Shown here: piece after piece, positions 42,196 to 51,099 of the stretch
Numbering within the stretch: the stretch's first letter is position 1
Layout of the letters: the number at the start of each line of letters is the position of its first letter
NCBI RefSeq assembly: GCF_900104635.1
Contig: NZ_FNWC01000007.1
Span: 1,339,421 to 1,403,420, forward strand
Reading direction: 5' to 3'
Length of the DNA: 64,000 nt
From: Coprococcus phoceensis
GTDB lineage: Bacteria; Bacillota; Clostridia; Lachnospirales; Lachnospiraceae
The notes under the pieces: generated by a model
The model's database searches: none
What the model saw: only the letters and a program-made list of their open reading frames with translations
What the model was told of the DNA's origin: nothing
Made by a program: the position numbers and the translations under genes

Positions 42196-42224
42196 ATTAT
42201 ACCGAGTGCAGCCCAAAGGGTCAA
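42196..42224 (-). promoter_or_regulatory. Consensus sigma-A promoter of glgA
   Basis: TTGACC-17-TATAAT on the minus strand between the spo0A stop and glgA. It may also drive metF-metH read-through, since only 29 bases separate glgA from metF. Confidence 0.88.
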
Positions 42225-42241
42225 TAAAAACTCCTGTATAT

Positions 42242-43033
42242 TTATGCGTGCTTTTTTTCTAATCGGATTGTATCGGATACCAAAGCGATAAATTCTGAGT
42301 TCGTCGGCTTTCCTTTTCCATTGCTGACAGTATATCCAAACAAGTCATCTAAAATATCTAGTTTTCCTCTGCTCCAAGCCACCTCAATCGCATGTCGAAT
42401 TGCACGTTCTACTCTGCTTGATGTTGTACGATATTTCTTCGCCACTGTCGGATACAGTATTTTCGTGATCGCGTTCAGTACATCCATATCTTCCACAGCC
42501 ATCATAATCGCATCACGCAAATAGTGATATCCTTTGATATGTGCCGGTATTCCGATTTCATGAATCATATTTGTCACACGACTCTCCAAACTTTCTTCGT
42601 CAATCTCTCTTCTGCATTCGGAAATATTTCCCACGGGCGTCTTTTCATATTGTATTTCTCTGTGTGTATGTTTGATTCTGTTTAATACCATTTCATTGTT
42701 AAACGGTTTCATGATGTAGTAGCTTGCCCCTCTTTTAAAGGCGTCTTCTGTAATTCGTTCCTGTCCAATTGCTGTTATGATAATAAAATCTGGCATTTTT
42801 TTTAAGTTTCTATCCTCCTGTACAAGTTCCATGACACTTAAACCGTCCATTTTCGGCATGATCAGATCTAATAATACGACATCCGGCTCCTTATTTTTTA
42901 TGATATGATACATATCTTCTCCATTATCAGCCTTTCCGACAAGTGTCAATTCCTCGTCATTATTTACAATTTCCTCCAAAATGTTCAAAATCCGCTCATT
43001 ATCATCAGCAATTGCCACGTTTAACCGTCCCAC
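42242..43033 (-). CDS. spo0A: Sporulation response regulator Spo0A
   Basis: Master transcription factor for entry into sporulation, 263 residues. The receiver domain has the acidic pocket D10/D11, phosphoacceptor D56 in [12 protein letters not shown] and the switch lysine in MKPFNNE. The C-terminal DNA-binding domain contains [19 protein letters not shown] and the conserved [20 protein letters not shown]. The start is GTG at 43033 with AGGAGG eight bases upstream. No phosphorelay genes (spo0F, spo0B) are nearby, as expected in Clostridia where orphan kinases phosphorylate Spo0A directly. The promoter has 0A boxes, suggesting autoregulation. Confidence 0.98.
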   Translation of the reverse strand: MGRLNVAIADDNERILNILEEIVNNDEELTLVGKADNGEDMYHIIKNKEPDVVLLDLIMPKMDGLSVMELVQEDRNLKKMPDFIIITAIGQERITEDAFKRGASYYIMKPFNNEMVLNRIKHTHREIQYEKTPVGNISECRREIDEESLESRVTNMIHEIGIPAHIKGYHYLRDAIMMAVEDMDVLNAITKILYPTVAKKYRTTSSRVERAIRHAIEVAWSRGKLDILDDLFGYTVSNGKGKPTNSEFIALVSDTIRLEKKHA

Positions 43034-43081
43034 TTTATTGTCCTCCTACACTCTTAATCTCTGTTTTCAATCACAAATCCT

Positions 43082-43110
43082 ATTATATCTTCCGTCATTT
43101 TGGCGTGCAA
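43082..43110 (-). promoter_or_regulatory. Sigma-A promoter of spo0A
   Basis: TTGCAC-17-TATAAT on the minus strand, about 50 bases before the GTG start. Confidence 0.75.
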
Positions 43111-43115
43111 GCGAA

Positions 43116-43136
43116 TGTCGTCGTAATATTTCGACA
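43116..43136 (-). promoter_or_regulatory. Pair of Spo0A boxes upstream of spo0A
   Basis: A perfect TGTCGAA lies at 43130-43136 (minus strand), and a near match TGTCGTC in inverted orientation at 43116-43122 (plus strand). Both are just upstream of the -35 box, a position suited to activation by Spo0A~P. Confidence 0.6.
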
Positions 43137-43145
43137 TTTCTCTTT

Positions 43146-44210
43146 CTATTCTATATTTTTCAACATATTCTCTATAAATATTCCGTATCCTTTTGTCGCA
43201 TCTTGTACAAACACGTGAGTTACTGCTCCGACAAGTTTTCCGTTCTGTATGATTGGGCTGCCACTCATTCCCTGAACAATTCCCCCAGTCAGATCCAACA
43301 ATTCAGGGTCTGTGACTTCCAGCACAATTCCCTTGTTCACTTCCTTACAAAATAAGTCTACTTTTGTAATTTTTATCTGATAATCTCTCACAGTTCCATC
43401 CACCGCACAGCGAATAAAGGCATCCCCTGTCTGTATCTCTTCTTTCTTTCCAATTGTCATCGGTGTCTGTTCGGCAAACAGAGCGTCAATCTTATCTACG
43501 GTTCCATAAATTCCCGCCTCTGTGTTTTTTGCAATTTTCCCTAATATATTATAGCGGTTATAGACGATAATCCCTTCCATGCCGCCCGGATTTCCACTTT
43601 CTCCCTTTTGAATATCTTTTATACTCGTCTCGTATAATGTGCCATCCGTAATATCGAGCAGCTCATTTGTATCCACATCATGAATTCCGTGTCCCAATGC
43701 TCCAAATTCGCTGTTCCCAGTCAAAAATGTGATGGTGCCAAGTCCCTGCGCGTTATCTCTTACCCAAATTCCGAGCTTATATTCTTTTTCAGTCACTTTT
43801 ACCGGTTTCATCTTTACCTCAATTACTTCCTCTTTTCTTCGCACTTTCAGTATCACTTCCTCAGATGTAAGATTCTTTATTTCCTCCAGCAATTCTTTTT
43901 TATTTGCAACCGGCTTTTCATTGATACCAACAATGTAATCCCCTGCCTTTACCAGATGTTTGGCCGGTTCATAATTCAATCCGTCAAGCCCTTCAAGCGC
44001 TTCTGTTCCAAGAACCATTACACCATCTGTCTCCATATAAATGCCAATGGGCATTCCACCCGGTATCAACAGATCACCGGATGCCGCTTTTGCGCTGACT
44101 TCTTCCTTAGAATACATCTGTTTTGCATTCCGTATACTAAATCCGCCTCCCACAAACAGGCCAAACAACAATACCATTATTAAAAATCTTCTATACCAGC
44201 GTTTTTTCAT
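43146..44210 (-). CDS. spoIVB: SpoIVB peptidase
   Basis: Serine peptidase (S55) secreted from the forespore that triggers the sigma-K checkpoint in Bacillus. It has 354 residues with an N-terminal membrane segment (FLIMVLLFGLFVGGGF), a PDZ domain (about 85-180, VKAGDYIVGINEKPV) and the peptidase domain with His in ALGHGIHD and Ser in GMSGSPIIQNGKLVGAVTHV. The ATG at 44210 follows AGGAGG; the longer frame would run through the recN terminator. It lies directly upstream of spo0A, a conserved pairing. Confidence 0.95.
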   Translation of the reverse strand: MKKRWYRRFLIMVLLFGLFVGGGFSIRNAKQMYSKEEVSAKAASGDLLIPGGMPIGIYMETDGVMVLGTEALEGLDGLNYEPAKHLVKAGDYIVGINEKPVANKKELLEEIKNLTSEEVILKVRRKEEVIEVKMKPVKVTEKEYKLGIWVRDNAQGLGTITFLTGNSEFGALGHGIHDVDTNELLDITDGTLYETSIKDIQKGESGNPGGMEGIIVYNRYNILGKIAKNTEAGIYGTVDKIDALFAEQTPMTIGKKEEIQTGDAFIRCAVDGTVRDYQIKITKVDLFCKEVNKGIVLEVTDPELLDLTGGIVQGMSGSPIIQNGKLVGAVTHVFVQDATKGYGIFIENMLKNIE

Positions 44211-44231
44211 ATCACATGTCCTCCTGCTAAA

Positions 44232-44258
44232 AAAACAGATGCAAAATGCATCTGTTTT
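44232..44258 (-). terminator. Terminator between recN and spoIVB
   Basis: A perfect 12-bp stem aaaacagatgca/tgcatctgtttt with a 3-base loop, followed on the minus strand by a T7 run. spoIVB therefore needs a promoter in recN or close to this hairpin. Confidence 0.88.
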
Positions 44259-44292
44259 AGTATGTGATATTCTCTTTTTTTTCACTCTGGTA

Positions 44293-45969
44293 TTATTTTG
44301 TACGTTCTGCCAATTCTTTCATCTCAGCTGCACTTTGCATAACAGTATCTGTAATCTTTGCACCTCCAAGAATTCTGGCGAGCTCTTCAATTTCCTGTTC
44401 TTTACTTAATCGGAAAATTTTACTTTTTGTGACACCATCCTCCACCTGCTTTTCAATCGCGTAATGTGCATCTGCCATCGCTGCAATCTGCGCAAGATGG
44501 GTAATGCAAATCACCTGATGATTTCGTCCGATAAAAGACATCTTTTCAGAAACCTTCTGAGCGGTTCTTCCGCTGATTCCCACATCAATCTCATCAAAGA
44601 TCAATGTCTCTATCTGGTCTTTCTCAGCCATCACACTTTTAATTGCGAGCATGATTCTTGACAGCTCTCCTCCCGATGCAACATCGCCGAGCGCTCTCAC
44701 CGGTTCTCCGGGATTCATGGAAATCATAAATTCAACTTCATCTGTCCCCTGAACTGTATAAGTCCCAAGCTCACGAAACACAATTTCAAACTGCGTATCT
44801 AAAAAATTCAGATCTCGAAGCCCTTTTCGAATCGCTTCTGCAAGCTTTACGGATTCTTCTTTCCGCAGTAAAGACAACTGGTTAGAATAGTGTTTTACTT
44901 CTGCTTCGGTCTCTTCCACTTTTTTTTGTAACTGCGCCAGATACGCATCATAATCCTGCAGTTTTAATAGCCTTTCCTCTTTTTTATCACAATATTCTAA
45001 AATCTCTTCAATAGAATTTCCATATTTTGCCTTCAAACGATTGATCTCATTCAATCGTGTCTCCACTTCAAAAAACGTCTCTTCCGAAAAATCAAAGGAC
45101 ATTTTGTAGTCTGACAATTCTCGGTTAAAATCATTCAAAAGACTATCTATCTCCGCAAGCTGCTGAAACATATCCTGTGCCTGCTCATCGCAGCCTGCCG
45201 CCTCCTGCATACAACGAAGCGCCCTGCTGATTGCCTCGCTTGCCGTCTCTGAGTTCGTTCCACCGGTGTACTCATATGCCTCTTCCAAATTTCCCACGAT
45301 TTTCTTTCCATTCGTCATCCGGCGATATGTTTCCTCCAGTGTCTCATCCTCCTGTCTTGAAAGCTTCGCCTGTCTGATCTCCTGAATTTCAAACTCTAAG
45401 AACCCGATCTCCTTATTGCGTTCCTTTTCATCTGTCAACGCCTCTTCAAGCTCTTCTTTCTGCTCTTTGTAAATCAAATAAGCCTTTGCAAGCTTTTCTT
45501 TCACCTGCTTAATGTTCTCTTTTGCAAATGCATCTAAAATTGTCAGATGATTTTTTTTATAGAGCAGGGACTGGTGCTCATGCTGTCCATGAATATCGAT
45601 TAAAATCGACGCTGCTTCTTTTAAAAGCGCAATCGGAACCGTCTCGCCATTGATCTTACTGATACTTCTCTTACTCATAAGTTTTCTGCTAAGAACAACG
45701 ACTCCATCTTCCGGGAAAATATCTTTTCTTTTCAGCGCCTCCTCCTGTGTCTTATTTTCCACAAAAAATGTTAGTTCCACATATCCATATTCTGCACCCT
45801 TTCGTATGATATCAGCGGAATATTTTCCTCCCAATGCAAGATTGACAGAACCAAGAATAATTGATTTCCCGGCGCCTGTCTCCCCTGTCAAAATATTCAG
45901 CCCCTTTGTAAATTCCACTTCAATCTCATCAATCAATGCAAGATTTTTCACATACAAATTATGTAACAT
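44293..45969 (-). CDS. recN: DNA repair protein RecN
   Basis: SMC-like ATPase acting early in double-strand-break repair, 558 residues. The N-terminal ATPase half has Walker A GETGAGKS (29-36), a long coiled coil fills about 160-375, and the C-terminal half has the ABC signature SGGELSRIMLAIK and Walker B LIFDEIDVGISG. It is followed by a terminator and preceded by argR with a 37-base gap, the standard Firmicutes argR-recN arrangement. Confidence 0.97.
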   Translation of the reverse strand: MLHNLYVKNLALIDEIEVEFTKGLNILTGETGAGKSIILGSVNLALGGKYSADIIRKGAEYGYVELTFFVENKTQEEALKRKDIFPEDGVVVLSRKLMSKRSISKINGETVPIALLKEAASILIDIHGQHEHQSLLYKKNHLTILDAFAKENIKQVKEKLAKAYLIYKEQKEELEEALTDEKERNKEIGFLEFEIQEIRQAKLSRQEDETLEETYRRMTNGKKIVGNLEEAYEYTGGTNSETASEAISRALRCMQEAAGCDEQAQDMFQQLAEIDSLLNDFNRELSDYKMSFDFSEETFFEVETRLNEINRLKAKYGNSIEEILEYCDKKEERLLKLQDYDAYLAQLQKKVEETEAEVKHYSNQLSLLRKEESVKLAEAIRKGLRDLNFLDTQFEIVFRELGTYTVQGTDEVEFMISMNPGEPVRALGDVASGGELSRIMLAIKSVMAEKDQIETLIFDEIDVGISGRTAQKVSEKMSFIGRNHQVICITHLAQIAAMADAHYAIEKQVEDGVTKSKIFRLSKEQEIEELARILGGAKITDTVMQSAAEMKELAERTK

Positions 45970-46006
45970 ATTCTTTCTCCCAGACTCTCTTTTGACACAT
46001 CTTGTC

Positions 46007-46456
46007 TTACATTACAATTTTTCTGATTTTGTCCATCACGTTCACTGTATCATCTGTCGTCCGTATTGCACACATAATCGTGTCATCTCCTGCAATACAA
46101 CCGACTACTTCATTCCAATTCATCGCGTCAATTGCCGCCGCCACTGCCATTGCCATGCCGGAAACAGTTTTGATCACCAGTATATTTTGAGCCATGTCCA
46201 TGGAAACATATCCGTCCTTTAAAACCCTCATATATTTCTCGCTCATCGCCGTTTCAGGTGTCTTCAAAATCGTATATTTCTGTCTTCCGCCCTCAGTTGG
46301 AACCTTTGTCAGCTTCAGGTCTCTGATATCTCTGGAAACTGTTGCCTGTGTCACCTGAAATCCTTCCTGATTCAAGCGCTCTGCCAGCTCCTCCTGTGTC
46401 TCTATATTATGCTTATTGATGAGCTCAACTACTTTTGCATGTCTTTTTCCCTTCAT
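46007..46456 (-). CDS. argR: Arginine repressor
   Basis: Hexameric regulator of arginine metabolism, 149 residues. The N-terminal winged helix includes NIETQEELAERLNQEGFQVTQATVSRDIRDLKL. The C-terminal domain has GCIAGDDTIMCAIRT, matching the arginine-binding GTIAGDDTI motif with one change (Cys for Thr). It lies four bases after nadK, so it is translated from the same long operon; AGGAAG precedes the ATG. No arginine biosynthetic genes are in the window. Confidence 0.96.
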   Translation of the reverse strand: MKGKRHAKVVELINKHNIETQEELAERLNQEGFQVTQATVSRDIRDLKLTKVPTEGGRQKYTILKTPETAMSEKYMRVLKDGYVSMDMAQNILVIKTVSGMAMAVAAAIDAMNWNEVVGCIAGDDTIMCAIRTTDDTVNVMDKIRKIVM

Positions 46457-46460
46457 TTTT

Positions 46461-47273
46461 TCAGCTTCCTTTCATCTTTTTCCTCAACGTCTCTAAAAAG
46501 CTTATTTTGCTCAGCTTAAAAAGTTTCGTGGTATCTTCCGCCCTTCTTATGACAATCTGATCCCCTGTATATATTTCAATTGTTTGTTCTCCATCAAACG
46601 AAACTGCTGCAATCTCTGTCCGGTTATCTCTTCCTTTTCCAATCTCCACAACAATCTCATCCTCAGCCGACAGCACAATACTTCTTGTATTTAAGGCGTG
46701 AGAGCAGATTGGTGTCACAACAATCATAGATGCGGTAGGCTCTACAATCGGACCACCGGCAGACAAATTATATCCGGTCGAGCCGGTTGGGGTAGAAATA
46801 ATCACTCCATCCGCCTGATATGAATTCAAAAGTTCTCCATTCACGTAAATATTAAAATGAATGATCCGAAGAGCTCCTGCTCTTCCCACAACAATATCAT
46901 TGAGTGCTACATCTTCCTGACCTTTATTCAGAACTCCTTTGAGCATCATTCTTGCCTCAATCTCCGGAGTCTCTTCAAAAAGCTGCTCCAGTGCCTGCTC
47001 AATATTTTGCACTTCCACTTCCGTCAAATACCCAAGCGTTCCCAAATTAATCCCAAGAAGCGGTGCTTTGCAGGTACGCAATTCTCTTGCAGCACGAATT
47101 AAAGTTCCATCGCCGCCAAGTACCAGGACGCATTCCGTATCCTTTGGCACACTCTTACCATCTGACGCTACAATACACTGTCTGCCATGCTGTTCGATAT
47201 ATCGTTGAATCCGATGTGTTGTCACAAGCTCCCTGTCTTTGCTTTGGTTTGTAATGATATAAAACTTATCCAT
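46461..47273 (-). CDS. nadK: NAD kinase
   Basis: ATP-dependent phosphorylation of NAD to NADP, 270 residues. The catalytic GGDGT (53-57), LNDIVVGR, TPTGSTGYNLSAGGPIV and P-I-C-S-H blocks are all present. The length is typical of Gram-positive PpnK. It is in the nusB-to-recN operon, 16 bases after tlyA. Confidence 0.96.
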   Translation of the reverse strand: MDKFYIITNQSKDRELVTTHRIQRYIEQHGRQCIVASDGKSVPKDTECVLVLGGDGTLIRAARELRTCKAPLLGINLGTLGYLTEVEVQNIEQALEQLFEETPEIEARMMLKGVLNKGQEDVALNDIVVGRAGALRIIHFNIYVNGELLNSYQADGVIISTPTGSTGYNLSAGGPIVEPTASMIVVTPICSHALNTRSIVLSAEDEIVVEIGKGRDNRTEIAAVSFDGEQTIEIYTGDQIVIRRAEDTTKLFKLSKISFLETLRKKMKGS

Positions 47274-47289
47274 CTTCTATCCTCTATTT

Positions 47290-48099
47290 TTATTTTGCCA
47301 ATGTGGAAAAGGCATTCTCCACAATCTGCTTCCAGTCAATCTCCACGTGTTCGATTCTATCTGTCTGTTCTGTTTTCTGCAAATGCACAAGATATTCGAT
47401 ATTTCCTTCCGGACCTTTGATTGGAGAAAAGTCAAGATTTAGCACTGAAAATCCGATAGACAGTGCATAGGACAGCACCATCTCAATCACTTCATAGTGC
47501 GTACTTTTTTCACGTACTACACCCTTCTTTCCTACCTTTTCTCTTCCAGCCTCAAACTGCGGCTTGATCAGTGCCACGATCTGACCATCCTCTTTCAAAT
47601 AATTCCGAATCGGAAGCAATACCTTTGTAAGTGAAATAAAGGAGACATCAATCGAAGAAAAATCAATTTCTTCTCCCAGATCCTCCGGTGTCACATAACG
47701 GATATTTGTCTTCTCCATGCAGATAACACGATCATCCTGTCTTAATTTCCACGCAAGCTGTCCTTTTCCGACATCAATGGCAAACACTTTTCTTGCCCCG
47801 TTTTGCAGCATACAGTCTGTAAAACCACCAGTCGAAGCGCCCACGTCCGTGCAGACTTTCCCTTCCAGACAGACGTCAAAATTGGCAACTGCCTTTTCAA
47901 GCTTCAAGCCTCCACGGCTGACATACGGAAGCGTATGCCCTTTAATCTCAATCTGCACTTCATCCGAAAATGTTGTCCCTGCTTTATCCTCTCTTTGTCC
48001 TTCCACAAACACATTACCGGACATAATGATCGCCTTTGCCTTTTCTCTGGACTCTGCTAAATTCCTTTTTACCAGTAATACATCTAATCGTTCTTTCAT
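47290..48099 (-). CDS. tlyA: TlyA family rRNA 2'-O-methyltransferase (hemolysin-like)
   Basis: 269 residues with an N-terminal S4 RNA-binding domain (RLDVLLVKRNLAESREKAKAIIMSGNVFVEG) and an FtsJ-like methyltransferase domain with SAM site DVGASTGGFTDCMLQNGA and the catalytic K-D-K-type residues around VALIKPQFEAGR. Actinobacterial TlyA methylates 16S and 23S rRNA; the Firmicutes homologue (YqxC) is less studied. It sits between dxs and nadK in the conserved operon with AGGAGAG before the ATG. Confidence 0.92.
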   Translation of the reverse strand: MKERLDVLLVKRNLAESREKAKAIIMSGNVFVEGQREDKAGTTFSDEVQIEIKGHTLPYVSRGGLKLEKAVANFDVCLEGKVCTDVGASTGGFTDCMLQNGARKVFAIDVGKGQLAWKLRQDDRVICMEKTNIRYVTPEDLGEEIDFSSIDVSFISLTKVLLPIRNYLKEDGQIVALIKPQFEAGREKVGKKGVVREKSTHYEVIEMVLSYALSIGFSVLNLDFSPIKGPEGNIEYLVHLQKTEQTDRIEHVEIDWKQIVENAFSTLAK

Positions 48100-48118
48100 A
48101 TACTCTCCTAAATCATCT

Positions 48119-49987
48119 TCATTTCAATGCGTCATATGTTGCAACAATTTTCTCAACAATCGAATCCGCATCCAGATGCACTTCTTTTCTCAACAACTCC
48201 ACATTACCATGTTCCACATATTCATCCTGAATACCATTTTGCAATACGCAGACATCCATTCTTTCTCTTGCAGCATAATTGGCAATTTTCTCGCCATATC
48301 CGCCATCTAAAAGGCCTTCCTCAATCGACACAAAAAGTCTGTGTGCTCTGCTCATCTGTTTCAGGATATCCTGATCAAATGGTTTGACAAAGCGCACATT
48401 GATCAGACTGCAATGATATCCTCTTTCTCTTAGCTGCGCACACACTGCCTCCGCAGTCTCCATCATATGCCCAACAGCAAAAACTGCGATGTCCTGTTCC
48501 TCATAAATAACTTCACTTTTCCCATATACGATCGGCTCCCGGAATTCCTGCAGTCCGTCATACGCCGCTCCCCTTGGATATCTGATGGCGATCGGTCCGT
48601 GAAATTCGATTGCAAACCGGATCATATCCGCAAACTCCCATTTATTTTTCGGGGACATCACTGTCATATTCGGGATTCCGCTTAAATATGCAAGATCAAA
48701 CAGTCCCTGATGTGTCTCCCCGTCATTTCCGACAAGTCCCGCCCGATCTACCGCAAAGACGACCGGCAAATTTTGCAGACAGACATCATGTATCATTTGA
48801 TCATACCCTCTCTGTAAAAAGGAAGAATATACAGCAAATACAGGTTTTAGCCCTGCTGCTGCAAGTCCTGCTGCAAAAGTAACCGCATGCTCTTCTGCAA
48901 TTCCGACATCAAAAAATCTGTCCGGATATTTCTTTGCAAACGGTGTCAGACCCGTCCCGTCTTTCATCGCTGCAGTGATTGCAACAAGCTTTGGCTCCTC
49001 TTTTCCCATCCTGTACATCACCTTTGCAAAAACATCGGTATATGTGTCTTTGTCACCAGAAGATTTCTGCTGTCCAGTGGCAATATCAAACGGACCTGTC
49101 CCATGAAATTTGGAAGGCATCTTTTCCGCCGGAAGATATCCTTTTCCTTTTTCTGTCAAGACATGGACAAGCACAGCATGGTCAATCTTCTTTGCTTCCT
49201 GAAAAATTTTATATAATTTTTTGATATCATGACCGTCGACAGGACCCAGATAAGTGATTCCCATATCTTCAAACAACATCCCAGGTACAAGCAATTGCTT
49301 GATACTGTTTTTTGTCTTTCGAATATGTGACACGATCTGATCTCCAACACACGGCACTTTCTGTAATGTCTTTTCTACATTTTTCTTCAAATCTGTATAG
49401 GCATGTGCTGTGCGGATTCCATCCAGATAGTTCGACATTCCTCCGACATTTTCAGAAATCGACATCCGATTATCGTTTAATACAATAATAAAATTGCTCT
49501 TCAGATGAGACGCGTTATTCAACGCTTCATAAGCCATACCTCCGGTCAGAGAACCGTCTCCGATCACTGAGATGACCTGATAATCTTCTCTCAGTATCTC
49601 TCTTGCCTCCACATATCCCAGTCCTGCCGAGATTGAAGTAGAACTGTGTCCCGTATCAAATGCATCACATGCACTTTCTTTTCGTTTCGGGAAACCGCTC
49701 ATCCCCCCGTACTTACGCAGATCATCAAATCCTGCTTTTCTTCCTGTTAGAATCTTATGTGTATATGCCTGATGTCCCACATCCCATATAATTTTATCTT
49801 TCGGAAGTGAAAACGCCAAATGCATCGCCATCGTCAGTTCCACTACACCTAGATTGGAAGCCAGATGTCCTCCCGTTTTACTGATCTTTTCAACCAAAAA
49901 CTGACGAATCTCTTCTGCCAGCGTATCCAATTCACTTTCCTTTAGTTTTTTAATATCATCTTCTTTTTGAATTCGCTCCAATACCAT
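48119..49987 (-). CDS. dxs: 1-deoxy-D-xylulose-5-phosphate synthase
   Basis: Thiamine-diphosphate enzyme that condenses pyruvate and glyceraldehyde 3-phosphate, the first step of the MEP isoprenoid pathway. It has 622 residues with GHQAYTHKILTGR, the ThDP motif GDGSLTGGMAYEALNNA-N, DGHD, the transketolase-like middle domain (DVGIAEEHAVTFAAGLA, catalytic Glu) and the C-terminal domain ending near IVATYDALK. It is co-transcribed with ispA, the prenyl synthase that uses the pathway's products, 13 bases away. Confidence 0.97.
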   Translation of the reverse strand: MVLERIQKEDDIKKLKESELDTLAEEIRQFLVEKISKTGGHLASNLGVVELTMAMHLAFSLPKDKIIWDVGHQAYTHKILTGRKAGFDDLRKYGGMSGFPKRKESACDAFDTGHSSTSISAGLGYVEAREILREDYQVISVIGDGSLTGGMAYEALNNASHLKSNFIIVLNDNRMSISENVGGMSNYLDGIRTAHAYTDLKKNVEKTLQKVPCVGDQIVSHIRKTKNSIKQLLVPGMLFEDMGITYLGPVDGHDIKKLYKIFQEAKKIDHAVLVHVLTEKGKGYLPAEKMPSKFHGTGPFDIATGQQKSSGDKDTYTDVFAKVMYRMGKEEPKLVAITAAMKDGTGLTPFAKKYPDRFFDVGIAEEHAVTFAAGLAAAGLKPVFAVYSSFLQRGYDQMIHDVCLQNLPVVFAVDRAGLVGNDGETHQGLFDLAYLSGIPNMTVMSPKNKWEFADMIRFAIEFHGPIAIRYPRGAAYDGLQEFREPIVYGKSEVIYEEQDIAVFAVGHMMETAEAVCAQLRERGYHCSLINVRFVKPFDQDILKQMSRAHRLFVSIEEGLLDGGYGEKIANYAARERMDVCVLQNGIQDEYVEHGNVELLRKEVHLDADSIVEKIVATYDALK

Positions 49988-50000
49988 AAGAGCACCCCTT

Positions 50001-50891
50001 TTATTTTTCTCTGTAAATTAATTCTTTTAAAAGCATCTCCAAAAACTGATTTTCCCCTGAAATGCTGTGTAATAAATGAATCGCTTCCATGGAAAGGCTC
50101 TCCACAGCCTCCTTTGCGTTTTCAATTCCAAGCAACGTCACATATGTCGTCTTTTCATTCTTTTCATCGCTGTGAATTGGCTTTCCAAGCACTTCCACCG
50201 TGCTTGTCACATCCAAAATATCATCCTGTATCTGAAAAGCGACTCCCACATATTTTGCAATCTGTTCTATCTTTTGCACTTCTGTCTCAGAAGCGCCGGC
50301 AAGCACCGCTCCGATCATCATAGCACACTCGATCAGAGCACTTGTCTTCAGCTCATAAATAAAATCCAACACTTCTTTGGAAACAGCTTGTCCTGCACTC
50401 TTGACGTCGACTACCTGTCCCCCGATCATGCCGTAAATTCCAGCTTTCTCAGAAAGGATTCTCATCGCCTGACCAATCTCTATGCTCTTTTGCGGACACA
50501 TTGCAAACGCCTTTACAGCCGTCTCAAAGGCAAAATTAAGAAGTGCATCTCCCGCCAGAATCCCCATTGCCTCACCGTACACAACATGTGTAGTCTTTCT
50601 CCCTCTGCGGTAGTCATCATTGTCCATCGCCGGAAGATCATCATGTACAAGTGAATACGTGTGAATCATCTCAATCGCTGCCATAAACGGCTCAATAAGT
50701 TCCTCATCACCGCCAAACAATACATATGTCTCTCTCATCAGCATCGGCCGGAGACGTTTTCCACCGGCTAGAAGACTATACTCCATCGCCTCCATGATCT
50801 CTTTTTGGAGACCTTCTTTGACCGGCAGATATTTTTTTAAAATCTGTTCTATCGCTGTTATTTTTCCGATTCTTTCTTCCTTAAAATTCAT
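50001..50891 (-). CDS. ispA: Short-chain polyprenyl (farnesyl) diphosphate synthase
   Basis: Trans-prenyltransferase, 296 residues. The first aspartate-rich motif is DDLPAMD (84-90) and the second DDILD (in FQIQDDILDVTS). The two-residue insertion in the first motif (D-D-x-x-x-x-D) and the length fit bacterial farnesyl diphosphate synthases; geranylgeranyl product specificity cannot be excluded. The ATG at 50891 with GGTGA upstream overlaps the xseB end by 11 bases. Confidence 0.93.
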   Translation of the reverse strand: MNFKEERIGKITAIEQILKKYLPVKEGLQKEIMEAMEYSLLAGGKRLRPMLMRETYVLFGGDEELIEPFMAAIEMIHTYSLVHDDLPAMDNDDYRRGRKTTHVVYGEAMGILAGDALLNFAFETAVKAFAMCPQKSIEIGQAMRILSEKAGIYGMIGGQVVDVKSAGQAVSKEVLDFIYELKTSALIECAMMIGAVLAGASETEVQKIEQIAKYVGVAFQIQDDILDVTSTVEVLGKPIHSDEKNEKTTYVTLLGIENAKEAVESLSMEAIHLLHSISGENQFLEMLLKELIYREK

Positions 50892-51099
50892 GCTCTTCAC
50901 CATCTTTATCCAATATCATTACTTTTTTCTCAATCGTCTCAATCTTATCATTACATATCTTCAGCAATTCCATTCCTTCATGATACAATTGAAAAGAATC
51001 CTCAAGCGAAACAGCTTCTCCCTCTAATTTTTTTACTACTTCATCTAACTGTTCAAATACGTCCTCCAGAGTCTGATCTTTTTTATTTTCTGCTTCCAC
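50881..51099 (-). CDS. xseB: Exodeoxyribonuclease VII small subunit
   Basis: A 72-residue helical protein, TLEDVFEQLDEVVKKLEGEAVSLEDSFQLYHEGMELL, the full XseB domain, with an acidic tail. It binds XseA to form the single-strand exonuclease. It overlaps xseA by 17 bases and ispA by 11 bases, indicating tight translational coupling. Confidence 0.96.
   Translation of the reverse strand: MEAENKKDQTLEDVFEQLDEVVKKLEGEAVSLEDSFQLYHEGMELLKICNDKIETIEKKVMILDKDGEEHEF

Noticed and set aside
43146..44285. Longer spoIVB start at 44285
   Set aside because: It would translate through the recN terminator hairpin and add a charged stretch before the membrane segment. The ATG at 44210 has a perfect AGGAGG.
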